Shown here in pieces: positions 63,879 through 64,000 of a DNA stretch of 64,000 nt. The notes beneath the pieces are model-generated. The model was not told where the DNA came from. It saw nothing but the letters and a program-made list of their open reading frames with translations, and did no database searches. Position 1 is the stretch's first letter. Every line of letters begins with the position of its first letter. A program made the position numbers and the translations under genes. This stretch comes from Leucothrix arctica. Its GTDB lineage: Bacteria; Pseudomonadota; Gammaproteobacteria; Thiotrichales; Thiotrichaceae. The stretch spans positions 186,001 through 250,000 of the forward strand of contig NZ_QGKL01000029.1 of assembly GCF_003172895.1 (NCBI RefSeq). The letters are read 5' to 3'.

Positions 63879-64000
63879 ATGAAAAGAAAATCCATGCAAG
63901 GGCATGTCGCGATTGATAACTTTTCGCTTCCGCGCTCACAATCAGAAACACTAGCACCGCTTAGGCCAAAACCTGAGAATGCGGTATTTGAAGTAATTTT
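63879..64000 (+). CDS. Third gene of the Pel-like operon, 3' end cut by window
   Basis: An open frame starts 12 bases after pelB and runs to the window edge (40 codons visible: MKRKSMQGHVAIDNFSLPRS and on, ending ENAVFEVIF-like). No strong ribosome-binding site; an ATG at 63894 is an alternative. It is not PelC by its N-terminus (no lipobox). PelD, PelE or a new component are possible; too little is visible to say. Confidence 0.5.
   Translation, partial: MKRKSMQGHVAIDNFSLPRSQSETLAPLRPKPENAVFEVI

Overview
This window looks like ordinary chromosome from a free-living, Gram-negative gammaproteobacterium of moderate, slightly AT-rich base composition. The evidence is the conserved blocks ftsE-ftsX-mutL-miaA-hfq-hflX and trxA-rho, together with epmB, rapA, a FimV-like protein, a YfeY-type lipoprotein, an LplT-Aas lysophospholipid system, HopJ and many signal peptides and lipoboxes. 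RNase J, a roadblock/GTPase operon and TAXI proteins without TRAP permeases would fit a Thiotrichales-like lineage (Leucothrix/Thiothrix relatives), but that placement is inference. No insertion sequence, integrase, phage block, CRISPR array or rRNA was seen; the only tRNA is tRNA-Arg(CCG).

Layout. 1-13 kb: end of a FimV-like gene, epmB, a HupE-HupE-like-DUF1007 metal-uptake operon, a MerR regulator, an M23 lipoprotein, RNase J, a Cache-GGDEF cyclase, a PhyH oxygenase and the yadGH ABC exporter. 13-20.5 kb: a three-gene vWA / membrane-linker / TAXI cluster, an LplT-Aas fusion, and a membrane protein carrying 24 perfect copies of a 9-bp repeat. 20.7-28 kb: an MFS transporter, a VanY-like peptidase, a Deg-like protease and a four-gene operon (GTPase-roadblock fusion, second roadblock-like protein, Cache-HAMP receptor without output domain, LysM protein). 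28-36 kb: small lipoprotein, tRNA-Arg, speB, a PBP4-type peptidase, an EamA transporter, a GGDEF-EAL receptor, two small proteins and a flavin reductase. 36-41 kb: rapA, a dihaem cytochrome c, nadC, then a 485-bp gap with a sigma-54 promoter, an A-rich structured segment and an intrinsic terminator, which I read as a small RNA gene.

41-54 kb is the housekeeping core: ftsEX, mutL, miaA, hfq, hflX, a YfeY-type lipoprotein, a glycosyltransferase, gor, a DUF3108 protein, trxA and rho. 54-64 kb holds a membrane-anchored SbcC/YhaN-like ATPase with a tiny partner gene, an atypical COG0523 GTPase, hopJ, and the start of a Pel-type exopolysaccharide cluster (a short PelA-like hydrolase, a large PelB-like TPR/porin, and a third gene cut by the window edge).

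Themes. Envelope and surface biology dominates (peptidoglycan peptidases, Pel export, lipoproteins, FtsEX). Signalling uses c-di-GMP (two enzymes here; Pel synthesis is controlled by c-di-GMP in known systems) and a small-GTPase/roadblock switch. Post-transcriptional control is well represented (hfq, rho, RNase J, the candidate sigma-54 RNA). The most novel-looking items are the candidate sigma-54 RNA, the receptor-GTPase operon, the vWA-TAXI cluster, the ATPase with membrane spans at its hinge, and the short PelA.
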